Of a stretch of 64,000 nucleotides of DNA, positions 34,740 through 46,700 are shown one piece after another. Location: assembly GCF_001522545.3 (NCBI RefSeq), contig NC_031768.1, forward strand, positions 90,196,230 to 90,260,229, in the 5' to 3' direction. The DNA is from Parus major. Its lineage: Eukaryota > Chordata > Aves > Passeriformes > Paridae. Made by a program: the position numbers and the translations under genes. Each line of letters opens with the position of its first letter. The first letter of the stretch is position 1. Under the pieces are notes generated by a model that searched no databases, was not told the origin of the DNA, and saw nothing but the letters and a program-made list of their open reading frames with translations.

Positions 34740-35640
34740 TTGTCACCAAGAGGCGCAATAAAACCTCCCCGCGAGCAGCGGCGTGCCCGGGACCCGCGTT
34801 TGGGTACCCTCGCTCGGAGATCCCGGTGGCGAGATTCCCGGCACCAGGAACGGGAGCATCTCCCCACAGCTGGAAAATTCCAGCCTGGGAGTGGGATGCG
34901 GCTCCCCATGAAGGTGTCCGGACCAAGGTGTGGGGAGATGCAAGGACAGGGGCTCCCCGTCAAGCGCGGTTCGGGCTCTGAGCAGGGATGAAGTTCGGGG
35001 ATACAGCTGTCGGTCGCGGGGCAGAGCACCCCTCCAGCGCCAAGCGACCGCAAGGTCACCGCTGTATCCCCGGCGCTGCTCCCACCCCCAAAGCCCCGGT
35101 GCCCGAGCGCGGGGTCTCCGGCTTACCTGGCGAGATGGGCCGGTCACGGCAGAGACGCCGGGGAGCCGGGAGCGGGGCGGCACCGCGCCGGGGGCTGCCG
35201 GGGGAGCATCGCCCGCCGCCGGGCGGAGGCGTGTCCTCCCTGCGCCCTGGGAACAGCACCGGCACCGGCTCCGGGACCGGCCCGTCGGCGCTGCCGGCGG
35301 ATGGCGGCGCCCGCCTTCAGACGGCGCCGGCGATGCGGCTACGCGCGGCGCGGAGCCGATTTAAGGCCACCCCGTGCCGGGGGTGGGGGGAGCGCCGAGG
35401 GCCGCCCGCAGCGGCTCCTGCGCACCGCGCATCCCGCGGGGCCACCTTAAGCGGGGAAGGGGCGAGCGCGGAGCCAGCGAGAGGGGAAGGAGCGGCGAGG
35501 AGGCGACCCGAGCCGGGAAAAGGGCGAGAGGCGAGCGGGGCCGGGCACGGCCGCAGCGCTGCCCCCGCCGCCCGCAGCGGGGCCGGGCACCCTCGAAGTG
35601 GGAGGAGGGTTCCCTGCCCCGGGCCGGCCGCTGCTCTTCC
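34740..35640. promoter_or_regulatory. CpG island, probable promoter of the B3GAT1-type gene
   Basis: A dense CpG island, richest at about 34980-35640. On the minus strand it has a good splice donor CGCCAG|GTAAGC (exon end 35127) and, at its lower edge, CTTGCTAG|GTGAGT (exon end 34493); both could close noncoding first exons. A TATA-like CCTTAAATC lies at 35366-35358 and would place a start near 35330. No recognised coding exon is attached to the island on the plus strand. Assignment to the glucuronyltransferase 18.6 kb downstream rests on orientation and the absence of any other gene between them. Confidence 0.65.
35127..35330 (-). other. Candidate noncoding first exon
   Basis: The interval lies between the start expected from the TATA-like element at 35366-35358 and the donor CAG|GTAAGC at 35126-35125. 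It would be a GC-rich leader of about 200 nt. It contains one upstream ATG (35209) whose frame stops after 21 codons at 35144, inside the exon. The 5' boundary is only estimated. Confidence 0.4.
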
Positions 35641-35844
35641 CGCCGAAGGCGAGGGGCGGGATTTTATTTTGCCCGTGCGGAGGATCTCTCTTTGCCGCTG
35701 ACCGGTGCTGGGGTGATTTCCCGCTCCAGCTGCTTCAAGAAAGAGCCACCTGCCATGGCTACCGCCCGTGCGTGTTGGCTGTCTGTAAGGCAACCTAGGA
35801 GTCACAGCCCGAAGCCAGCGGCCGCAGTGCTTCTGCCATTTGGT

Positions 35845-35925
35845 CCCCCAGGTGCTGCTTGATGCGCGCGTCGCCACTGCGTGCCTCAGTTTCCCTGAGG
35901 AGGGATGATGGTGATGTTGGTGCAA
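35845..35925 (+). mobile_element. Possible MIR-like fragment
   Basis: GTGCCTCAGTTTCCCTGAGG followed by GGGATGATGGTGATG resembles the 3' part of a MIR SINE (GCCTCAGTTTCCCCATCTGT... GGGATGATGATA). It is short, so the call is tentative. It lies right at the upstream edge of the 35-kb CpG island. Confidence 0.4.
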
Positions 35926-35929
35926 CCAC

Positions 35930-38900
35930 TTACAACTGCAGCAGCCGCTGGGCCATTCCTTGCTCTGGCCACACGAACAGCCGCAGCCAACGCTTTGTCT
36001 GGTTGCCTCTGTTTCGGAGCAGGTTAAGTGGGAGCAGGAGACCAGCCCGCTTCAGTTTTCCCCTTCCTGCATCCCTTAGGAGCTGTCTCTCGGCCATAAT
36101 AAAATCCCCATGCTGCTTGAAGGAGGGTGTGAGAAGCAGCTCTTCTTTCAGCCTCCCAGCTGGGGCTGGATGCACAGAGGGCAGAAGTGAGGGCTGTCAC
36201 ACCTCAGCCCTGCTGTAGGAGACTTCTCCTTGTGTTGGGCTGCACAGCACACATCTATCCCTCCCTGATCCTTCTGAGGGTTGTGACTGCCATATTCCAG
36301 GAGTTTCTCCTGAAGAGGTTTCAGCGAAACAGCTCTCAGCAAACCATGAGGCACAGAAGGTAGCACAGGCTCAGGGGGGGACTTGCTGGTCACGATTGGC
36401 TTCAGGTAACAAAGCTCCTGCCATGGGATGCAGTAAGCAGGGCAAAATATTTTGAGATCCTTGGCTGGCAAGTGCTCTTGGAGAACAAGAAAAGTGTGTC
36501 TTCTCAGGATAGCTGGCAAGTCTTGGCCACGTTTCTTTCTGGAGCAGGCATTTCTGAAAACACCTTGGAGAGAAAGACATCAAGTGACATTTTACAGCCC
36601 AAATGACATTTACAAAGTGGAACACAGGAGAACACAACACAGGCAAAGCAGCAGGCCAGTGCCAGTGCCTTTACTCATTTGTTTCTTCCTTTGCCAAGGG
36701 GACATTCTGAGCAGTTGTGTTCAGTGCCCAGAAAGGACTACGGCCATGCTCACCACTACTGTGCTTATGGCTGTGTCCTTCTGCACCTCTCCCCCAGCTA
36801 GAGCAGGGCATGAAGTGCTGCTCTTCACCAAGTGTATTGAGGGCTGCTCTTACTCTGCCCTGGCATCCTAGACTGCCCTTAATGGTAGGAAGGCATCCAT
36901 CCATCCATCCATCCATCCATCCATCCACAGTGTTGGAGGCATGAGGTCCCCAGGTTGCACGGTCAGCCCAGAAGGGTTCTGAGTGCTTGTGGATGAAAGC
37001 CAGCATGTGGGTGTCAGAAAATGGTGAGATACTTCCCCACAGATGGCTCAGCAGAAGCCTGAATGCCTCTTGCTCTACTGTCAGAAGCATTACCCTGCTC
37101 CAAGGATGAGGTAGCTGGGTTGTTCCAGCTCTGCAGCACCTTGATTTTAGGAAAATCTGCACCAAAGAAATTGATTGCCTACACCTACAGGGCATTGAAT
37201 CTTTCAGAATTCCCTGGGCTAAGGCAGAGACTTTATCCTCCTGTGGGTGGGGAAAGAACTTGGGGAGGAGTTAATTGAGTGATTATTAACCGCAGGCATC
37301 TTGAGAGGTTAGTGAGCTGCAGGCAATCCCTGGGTGAACACCCTAACCCTGGGACCTCTCTAAGAGAGGCTGGTTAAGGACTTTGACTTCAGGGGTCCTC
37401 TCTGGAGTGGAAAAGCATGAGGAAGAGATCAGATCCAAGGCTGCTGGAAACTCTGGAAGCCCAAACCACTTAGGCCTTGCTTACCCATGCTCCAGGCTCT
37501 CCTTTTTTATGTCTACAGCCTTTGACATGGCTGTTTCACTGCTACATTCAGAGCCACAGTTTAGTCAGTCTGTCCTATGGTTGGACTGGGGGTGTTGAGA
37601 GTTGGCAGTGCAGGAAGATGCTTCCCCTCATGCCACAGTCAGAGCTGGCTGCTGGCAAAAGCTGCACACTTCTGCAGTGAGACTCAATTCTGGGGCAAGT
37701 GGGTCTGTGCAGAAACATTTTTCTTGGATAGAACATCCACAGTAGATTTATTGGAGGGGAGTATCCAGCGTGCTACAGCCTTCTTTATCCCTCCTGAAGT
37801 CAGTGGCTGGGGCAGTCTGTGTTTCTAGACATATAGCAGTGGAGTTGCTGCCCTGGTAGGACTTTCCTCCTTCCACTGCCACCACAGCTCTGTCCAGCAC
37901 AGACATTTGCAGCAATCCATACTGCAGTGCTCTGGGTAGCAGCTCTTCCCTGGCATGCTGTACTTTCCTAGGCCATCTGCCCCTATCTCTGCCCACACTT
38001 CCTCCACTTAAAGTACAGCACAATGTGAAACTCCATGAAACCTCCATCTTGAGGTTGCCACTAAGTGAAGCTCCTTCCCAAGTGATAAGTGTTTCGAGAT
38101 CCTGGGAGAGATACTGTTGGAGAGGGTAGCTTACAGTTGCAATCTGTGTCCAATTTATTCCTGCAATTTGCTTTTCTTGCTTTTTCAATGCCATGCCCTA
38201 AGGGGCCTGATGCTGTGTCAGCCTTGAGGCAGGCCCACAGACTGCATGCCTGAATTTTGCAGCAGTAAGTCACAGGAGAGGAAACACTGTGGAAAATGTT
38301 CACTGACTCTTGCTGCAGAGGAGGAAGCTGTGCTGCAGCGTTGTGAGCCTCCCGAGGTCTTACTCCATCTGGGCTGAGTGGCTGCAGCTGCTCCCCACTC
38401 TCCTGACTCACCCCTCCTGTTGCAGCTGTTAGAAGCAATGCATGGTACAGTGTGCATCTGAGGCACCTTATAGGATTGCGGGAGAAAGTTGTTCATACTT
38501 CCCACCCTTCCTTTTGGCACGGGGTTTGGCTACAGGGCAGTAGGGACCTTGCTGGTGTCCTCTGCTGTGGGGATATGTGTGGTGCTGTGATGTTGTGACC
38601 GTCTGTTTGCAGCTGTGCTGAGAACTTGCCTCTTCAGTGCCCTCAAGGCAGGGGAGAAGCAAAGAGAACCATTGCCGGTTCCCAGCTGGCATGGTGTATT
38701 TCACAAACAAAAGGTGAGGAAGAGCTGGCAGCAGCCCTGGAGAAAGGCACACAGGGGATGCGGATTTGGGAGGGAAACCTACTGAAAAGGTCAGTCAAGA
38801 GTCATGCCCGCACCTGACATGGCCTGTGAAGCATTGCTAGGTGATGGCATCACACATCACCTCTGTAAACACAAATCTCAAAACACTGCACACAAATCCT

Positions 38901-41900
38901 AAAATGAGTAAAACCTTCCCTGTAAATTGGGAAGGTGGCACCCTTTCTGCTGAGAGGGAGGATAAGCCCTGGAGAAGACAAGTTATTCCCTCAAAGTCAC
39001 CCCTGAAATCCATATCTGAGGGACGCAATGAGACACCAGAGGTCTTGCCTGCCAAGCCCCTCCCTGGTCAGGCTACATACAGCCTGATGGTATTTTCAGA
39101 GAGCTTGCTGAGCTGTCTTCTGCCTAATTCACACCTCTGCCCCAGGACAGACCCCCTTCCCAGCTCCTTTCCTTCCCAACCTTCTGGATGTGGTTAAAGA
39201 ATAATGGCAGGGGGTGAGGAGGGGTGTCAGGTGCATCTCTTCCAAGGTCCAAAGCTGCAGCAGCTTCTATCTCTCTCTCCTCATTGTAAATCTGCCTGAG
39301 AATATGTGTGGCAGAACAAGCAGTCCTTGATCTAAAATCTGCCATCCTTTGAAGAACCTGTGCTTCAGCGAAGCAGCCAGCAGTTGCTGCCTGAAGAAGG
39401 CTGAAAAGCCACTCTGCAAAGCTCTGCAGTTTCATTTCTCTCCCCCTTGAAGCACCAGAGCTGTACACTAATCAAGCTATTTCTGCTACAAGCTTGGGAG
39501 GAAAGAAAGAGAGATTGTTAGTGTTAATGCTATTTTTAAATACTTTGCAGACTCTTGAATAGGATGATGATGGGGGCCGGGTAAGGACCCAGACAGAGAC
39601 AGATTGATGTGTGGTAAACACATCTGCTATTCTGCAACTGGGAGGCAGCTCTCTCGGCAGCACCACTCCAAAGGTGCAGCAAGGAGCCGCTGTGAGGGCT
39701 CTGCTCGCAGCCCTGACAGGGTTTTGGCTTGGTGCTTCCAGTGCTGTCTCCTCCTTCCTTGGCCACCTGCTGTGGCAGTGTTACTGCAGAGGGGCTTACA
39801 GCTTGCAACCCCAGGAATCAGCTTCCAGTCCCACAGCATGTGTAAGGGTTGCTGTATGCAGGCCAGAGCCTTCACACTCCTTCTGTGTGTGGGGAGAAAT
39901 TGTCTGCTTCTGCCTGTACCTTGAACCCTAGGGGTGGGGTCTGTCCATGAAAGGCTGGAGAGAGTCTGAGTGACTGCCTTTCCTCAGATCCTCCTGCCCA
40001 CCAGCTAAACACAGAGCTAAAGAAAGTCTCAGGCTTTGGTCTTATCTCTGCAGGAGAGAATGTTCCTAAGTGACAGGGAGAGAACAGGATGGGAGCAGGG
40101 AGGTGAGAAGGAGTGTTGTACTAATGGAGAAGTTTAAAGAAACCCTCAACCATTGAGCTGTTTGGACAGGGGCTCCGTGTGTACCCCAAGGATACACTTC
40201 AGCATTCTTCCCCTCTGGAAAAGTTTTGCAAAGGGAAAACATGATTTACCTTTTGATCGATTTATGACCCATTCTTTAGTATCAAGCAGAGAGCTTTATC
40301 CTGAGGGTTGATCTCTATAGAATGGCTTAGAAAAGGAAGATGCTCTCTGTTAAACTGTCAACTTTAAGAATTATTTCTATGCCATCCTGTCAGTCTTGTC
40401 TCCATTAAACTCCATAAGGCTTTTCCTTAAAGGTAAGTAAATGCTTTTGTAAGAAACTAAATCATAAGTGAGGTATCTGTTGAAAGCATGGATGGATCCT
40501 CCATCCCATTACAGTGAATCAATGCATGCGTAGTTTTGAAAGCACTGTCATAGAGACCCCGACCTCGACAAGGAGGTGTTGCCACTCAGCACACCCTGAC
40601 CACAGCAAATCTCCCTGCACTGCCATTCCTAACAGCCAGTATTAATCTTGCATCCAGAAGGAAGAGAACGGCCCTGCTTTCCATAACCGCTCTACTGACG
40701 GGGACGTCAAATCCTTTTTCCAAAAGCCGATCGTGACACATCCTTTGTATGTTCCTTCTGGGAGGCTGAGGGAGGCTGGGGGTGGAGAACAGAGGGCAGT
40801 TGTCACCCAGCTCCTCGGCTATATGAGAAAGTGGCTTCTGTTTCCGAGCTTCTCTCTGCTCACATCTTTCATCGACATCGAATTGAACAAGACTTTCTTT
40901 TGTACGAGGGGAATAATGAATGGTCCGCGCAAGGGTCAAATAGCACCGCCTGCCCAGGCTGGGACCTGCCTCACACAGTATGGGCTTGTCCTGGGGACAC
41001 ACAATCGCTGTTGCATGTGCCCCCGAGGCTGGCCTTCCCTCCTGGCACTGGACACAGGGAGGCAGGGTCCATGCATCCATCCAGCCATAGAAGGAGGCAA
41101 ATGTCAGGGCGGTACTGCCCTCTGCAACATACAGTGCTACATCCATGCAACATCTAGTGGCTGGGGAGGGATTTTCTGCACTTGTTGTCCCCCAGTTGCT
41201 GGGTTAGTGCTTGAATGCAAGTCTAGCATGCCAGCAGTTCCATGTAGTCACAGCTGTGAAGTCCTATATGAAAGACCTACATGTGGAGGTCAGATAGGAA
41301 ATTTCTCTTAATGTGCTGATGGTCCGATCTGGGTAACAGCTCTAGTTGCGATTTTTGGTCTTTAAATGAGAGGCAGACACAAATCCCTCTGGATTTTCCA
41401 CGTGCCTCCTCCAACACAAGCGTGCAAAGTCATCTTATAAATGTGACAGAAGCTTTTGATCATCATCTGCTAGAACAGAATCTGCCTCCTGCTGTAGATT
41501 ATGGATCACAGAAAGATGCATGCTGGTCTTTGCTGGTGAACACTTAGATGTTTGTTCATCCGGCCTTCTAGTGCGTATGGGGCTCTCTGACTACATCAGC
41601 TACTGATGCCAGCCTTCTGAGGCTGGGTAGCCAAGTCTGAGCAGAACCTTCCCTCTTAGGAGGGCTGAATCTGTTGATGAGAAAGCAGAATTTTTCAAGG
41701 CAGAGAAGTACATGGTGTCCAGTTTTCTTTGCAGTATCTTTTCCTCTTAGCCTGCAAACTCTCCCTCAACAAGAACAGCCTCCGCTACTCCAGTGCAATC
41801 CTGCTTAGGTTTCTGCTTGGGAGATAGCTTGGACATTACAGATTCAGTGCATTTAACATTCTTTTCTTTCTGGAAATCTCTTGAGCACTGTTCAGGCCAA

Positions 41901-44900
41901 GGTGTTTACAGCTGTGCTGAGTGGAACAGCAAAAAAAGCCCAAGCCTGAGCCGAATGCCAAGACAGGCTGTTTCTGTGTCAATCAGCAATGAAGAAGTCT
42001 GTATCCATGGGCAAAACCAGGACATGAACAGGACAAGAGGCTGCAAATGTGTCTGCAGAAGAACTAGGGACTCTTGGTGATTGCTATATTGTGTTATACC
42101 AGCAAATGGAAAAGCCACTGTGCTGGGCTCTTTGTTAAAGGCATCTCAACCTCTAAGCTGTCAGTTCTGAGTGCTTGTAATGCTTGACCAGTTAATCATT
42201 TTTGCAAATGTTTTACATGAAACTCTATTTCAGTCCTGAGATAGAGTATTGCAAAGTGTGCTAGGCCAGTGTGGCATGGCAGTGACATGAGAGGGTTCAG
42301 AAAGGTTTCAGACCTCTGGACAATGGGTTAGACTCCTGCTGATGGGCTGTCTTTAAGAACAAGAGGCAGTACCACCCAACCTGAAACAGGTGGAAAGACT
42401 CTGAGCAAAGAAATGGGACAAGCTCATGAGCACCGATATGGAAGTCCCTTCCTCTCCATCCTCCTCCATCTGTTGACCTCATCTCAGCACCACAGAGGAC
42501 ATTCTGCGTGGGAGATTCAAACGTTAATTCAGACTTTGGGCTTGCTCGGCTCTCAGCACCTCGCCCACACAAATCCTGCCAATAGTCATTATTGTGATGT
42601 CTTCAGAGCTACTTCCAGTGAGAAATATTGGGAGAAAAATGATGAGTGGATGTAATATAATGTGTTGACACCACATGCACCTTGTACCCCACACTTTATT
42701 TCAGTCTCATTTGTGATGAAAGGCCTCCTTGCTATTTCTTTGCTTTCCATCTCAGAGGCAGCAAAGGATCAGGTCAGGGATATGAAATGAACACAAATGT
42801 GCACACGCTCCATGTATGTGTGCATGCATGTCTGTTTGTACCTGTGCTGCACAAGGAATAAAGTCAATGATGTCTCCTTGAGTAAGTCACGGGTCACCTG
42901 TCTTTAAAGGTCTAATTTTGTCAGACAAGTCTAATTTTGTCAATAGAGCATCTGTATGAAACATTGTCCTAAGAAGAGCTAATACTCTCAATGAGAAAAA
43001 GATTACATATGTACTTTTGTATCCTCTAAGACTTGAATATTCTGGGAAGTTGAGTCGTGTGGCAATAGAATAGCAGTTATTGCTCTAGCTATGTTATTTT
43101 AACTCCCTCATGTGCATAATCTGTTCTGGAATAAGAGTAATTACTCCAAAGTAAGAAAATGCTTTTATTCTAGAACAGCAGCTCCCTGAGGGTGAATTAT
43201 ACTGAGAGCAGAGTGTGAACTAGTTTTTCCTGCCTTACCAGACTTTAGGATGCAAAAATTGTTTTCTGATCTGTACCAGAATAAAAATCAGATTATTTTG
43301 AGGTTTTTGTCAGTGAAGATAAATCAGCAAGATCAGGAAGAGCTCCTTAGAAGCCTACTGATCAGTATCTGCTGTGGGTGGACGATCCACAGTTTGAAGT
43401 CCCTTGACTCTCTGATTCATGGATGGACATTTACTTGGAAATCCTGCTTAGAGAGAAATGTCCTGAAAACATTTCACTGTAATAAGTGTGTGTTGTGTGT
43501 TCTGCCTCTTATTGTCTTCTCCTTTTCTTTTTTTTTATTTATTTTATTTTTTTTAAATTTGAAACGTCCTTGTCCTTGAAAAAAGTTTCATCTTTGATAA
43601 AATCACTTGGTATTTTCCAATGAAACACTGGTTTGTTAAAAAATTCATGACCAGCCTTAGTAGTATTAGCATAGATTTAATGGTATAATTATCTAACTAT
43701 AGTTATGCTGGTCAGTTCCCTGAGGTACTGAAGCTCTAAGCTCATTTCTTCGTGTATGTGCAAGCTCAAATGATAATGCAAGTCAAGCAATCCTCTCTGC
43801 TGAACACGGGCATCTCATGTCTTCCCCGAAACTGCCCTTGCTAGTGGTACCCAGTAGCACTTAGCTGATCCTGCCATGCAGCCCCTTGGGCTGCCCTTCC
43901 CGGGCTCCCCACACATGTGCTAACATTGGGATTCCCCTGAGCTCCCTCATACTCTCACCTTCCAAACAAGCAAAATCCCCAGCCGCTGCATCCCTTACCC
44001 CCGTGCTCTGTGTTTGCAGCACTGCCAGCACCCAGGACTGCTCTCGGGCTGGTGATGTTGAAGCAGCAAGCTCTGTTATCTCCTCACCAGCCTGCCTGCC
44101 CACCAGTTTGCCTTTGCCTTCCCAGCGCATCCTCCCCCTCCATGGCTGCGCTTGGAGCTTGTAGCATCTGCTGCCCTCTCATTTGGAGTCTCAGTGAACG
44201 CTGCTGCCCTCAGCTAACTGTCAGTATTTGTCATGACATCCCATTAGCACAATCCACACTAATGACTGTGAAAGACGCATCCATTTCCATTTTCTAAAGG
44301 GCTTCCACTGGCTGGACTCCAGCTGCAGGGTGAGGCTGGGGAGGGCAGCAGGGGGACAAATCTTCGTGTTGACAGAGCAAAGCATACATATCATTACCGA
44401 GTGCTCTTCCCTCCAGCGGCTCAGCAGCTGTCAGGGACGAGTGAGGGATTCCTCTCTTGGCAGCTCAGCACTTGGTCGGGGCACTGCAAGGTGTGAGCTG
44501 GTCCGGGGAGGGGGGGAATCGCCTCCCTTTTGCCATCTGCATGGGCAGAACAGCTTTCCAGTTAAACAGACTGCAATTGTCCAAAGCTGCTGTTTCTCTC
44601 TGAAGTGTGTGCTGAGAGTTAAATCTGCAGTCGCATGCCCAGTGTGCAAGAGCCAGGAAACAGGATACAAAAAGTTTGTGGTCAGTGTGTATGTGGTGGG
44701 GAGAGCAGACAGGATTGGGGAATCATGATGCAGCCTCTCCCCACCCTACACAGCACTCAGTTCCCCTGGTGTGCAGGTCTCAGCTCCTGGGGTCTTTGTC
44801 TATAGGGTCTCTGATTTGTCCTCTTCCCAAATAGCCCCAGCAAGGAAGAATTAACTTCTCCCACATATCCAGCACTCTTACCTACTCCTTTCCATCACCT

Positions 44901-46075
44901 TCTTAATCCAAATCCTGTTTGTGTCCCTTTTTTCTGACTGAATTTGGACTTCACTGCAAAGGAACTGAAAGACTTCCCTGTCAATCTTGTGTAGAGAGAG
45001 GGAATGGGTCCATAGGGGCTGCTCAGAGCTCTTGCTGTCATTCTAGGTGGAGATAAGTCTGTTCTGTTGCATTGAGACCAAAAAACAGGGGTTACAAGAA
45101 ATCAGGTTTGTATTCTGAGCCCAACCCTGATTTCCTTCAGCAATCCCTGGTGGGTATTTTCGTTCAGGTGAAAGTGGAAGAGCATATGGCAGGCAGAAAC
45201 CCAGGGCAGTAAAACATAGTAATGCCATTCCCTTCTTAGGATTTGACACCATTTTCTCCTTGTCCCTCTCACATCCTGACTCCAAAACCTCCCACCCACT
45301 GCTGGCACAGATCACACTCTGTGGTATCCAGCACAGAGGCCTCTGTACAAGTGAAATGAAGTAGAGAGAGCTTCCATCTCTGCCATCTGGAAACTTTTCC
45401 ACAACCCAGTGCAACTCAGACCATAAAACTTACCTGATACTGAGTTGGAAATATCCTCCTTTGCTCCTAGCTTGTCTCCTGCCTCCCTAGCAACCTTGCC
45501 CTTTAGCTATTGATGAACAGCCGTGTTTGCTTTTGGTTATCTATTATCCCACAAAAATAGATTTAACTTCTGTAATACTTGCTGTAAATTTGACCTTCTA
45601 GCTCTCTGACTGGTCTCAACATTTTTCTCTGATCTCCAGTTCCAGAAATTGCCAGAAGTGCCACAAGTACACAGGTGATGTAAACTCTTGCCAGTCAGAT
45701 TTCCCTCTTCTTTCTTAGGTCCCCAAAGTAACAAGGACCATTTTCAGCACATTTTTATATTAAAACCTTCTGTTTAGTTGGTGCTTCCTCTCCCTAGGAC
45801 CTATGGTGTTATCAGAAACATTTCACAAATCATCTATTTGCTGAGTATGTGCTAGCGATATTTTAGCCTTGACTTTTTAAAATGAATCCCATCTGGATGT
45901 TTCTTGCTGAGGTTTCCAATTCCTCTTGCTCTGTTCCTGGTTTGCTTTGGTCTTCATTATTTCATCCCTAAGGAACCACAAAAGGTATCTACAGTCCTCC
46001 TTTGATGTCTATCCTTGTCTCACTGCCTGTATATTTCTTTTTGCATTTTAATTCATTGGGAAGTTCCTTGCTTAT
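35930..46075. other. Intergenic DNA upstream of the 35-kb CpG island
   Basis: No gene or clear transposon was recognised apart from the short tandem repeat at 36.9 kb. The two longest chance frames (40586-41146 minus, 40733-41311 plus) overlap each other and show no family motif. The DNA is CpG-poor except around 40.5-41.0 kb. Confidence 0.5.
36893..36927. repeat. (ATCC)n microsatellite
   Basis: About eight to nine uninterrupted copies of the tetramer CATC/ATCC. Confidence 0.95.
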
Positions 46076-46079
46076 CCAA

Positions 46080-46700
46080 GCATAGGGCCCTATGCTGAAA
46101 TAGCCAGTCTTCCTGCTGGATAAGATTGTTTGCTCAGAAGATCTCAACCATTTTGTTTTAGGAATCAGTCAGCCTCCCTTGGTATCTTAGTCCCTAACAG
46201 CAGCTTCTTTTTTATATGATTCTGCCTAGAAAGTCTCTAAAAAAATCAAAATTTGCTCTGGAAAAATCCAGAGTTTTAACTGCTGTTTACCTTCCCAAAC
46301 ATTCTCTAGATCTTAAACTCAGCGCTTGTATGGTCACTGTGGTCCAAACTACTTTCTGTAACATGATTCACCACTCTTACCCCTGTTTGTGAGGAGGAAG
46401 AGCATTGCTTTATCCCTGCAGTGTTTTGAGTTCCTAGGACATACCTGGGTTTCCTATTGTCCTCCCAGCTGATGTCTGGATGGTTGATATTCCCTGAGAA
46501 GATCAGGGCCTGCACTAAGGAGATTTCTGTTAACTGTTTTTGAAAACAGTTCCTCCTCTTGATCAAGGGGTTTGTGATGGAACCCCAGTGCAACCTCCTC
46601 ATGTTTCTTTCTTTGCCCTTGCTTGTCCTTCCTAAAGAACATCCATGACCTCCAGTTATGAGTAACATCCTACCACGTCTCTGGGATCCCACATGATCCT
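46080..46700 (-). pseudogene. CR1 LINE ORF2 fragment, endonuclease region, decayed
   Basis: On the minus strand, one frame between 46692 and 46306 reads like the CR1 apurinic endonuclease domain: QALIFSGNINHPDISWEDN, corresponding to the GDFNHPDICW motif, then VVNHVTESSLDHSDHTSAEF, corresponding to the SDH-VEF end of the domain. Further along, TLDFSRANFDFFRDFLGRI continues in the expected order after the domain. In this copy the catalytic GDFN aspartate region reads SGNIN, and the flanking frames are interrupted. It is an inactive remnant on the same strand as the nearby genes. Confidence 0.8.

Larger units (their letters stand above)
16551..35126 (-). other. Probable long 5' untranslated intron of the B3GAT1-type gene
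   Basis: About 18.6 kb separate the acceptor before the start codon from minus-strand donors in the CpG island at 35 kb. No other gene was recognised between them. The stretch contains an old SINE tail at 19.5 kb, CR1 copies at 21.8 and 31.3 kb, a MIR at 28.1 kb, an (ATT)n repeat at 33.2 kb and several possibly conserved blocks. Additional noncoding exons cannot be ruled out. The link between island and gene is inferred from orientation and splice signals. Confidence 0.55.

Noticed and set aside
34988..35701. Plus-strand open frame of 237 codons
   Set aside because: It lies in a GC-rich CpG island where stop codons are rare. The translation is Gly/Ala/Arg/Pro-rich with no domain, and several other frames are open across the same DNA.
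40586..41311. Overlapping frames of 186 (minus) and 192 (plus) codons
   Set aside because: They overlap on opposite strands, show no family motif or sensible splice sites, and their length is explained by local CpG-rich composition.
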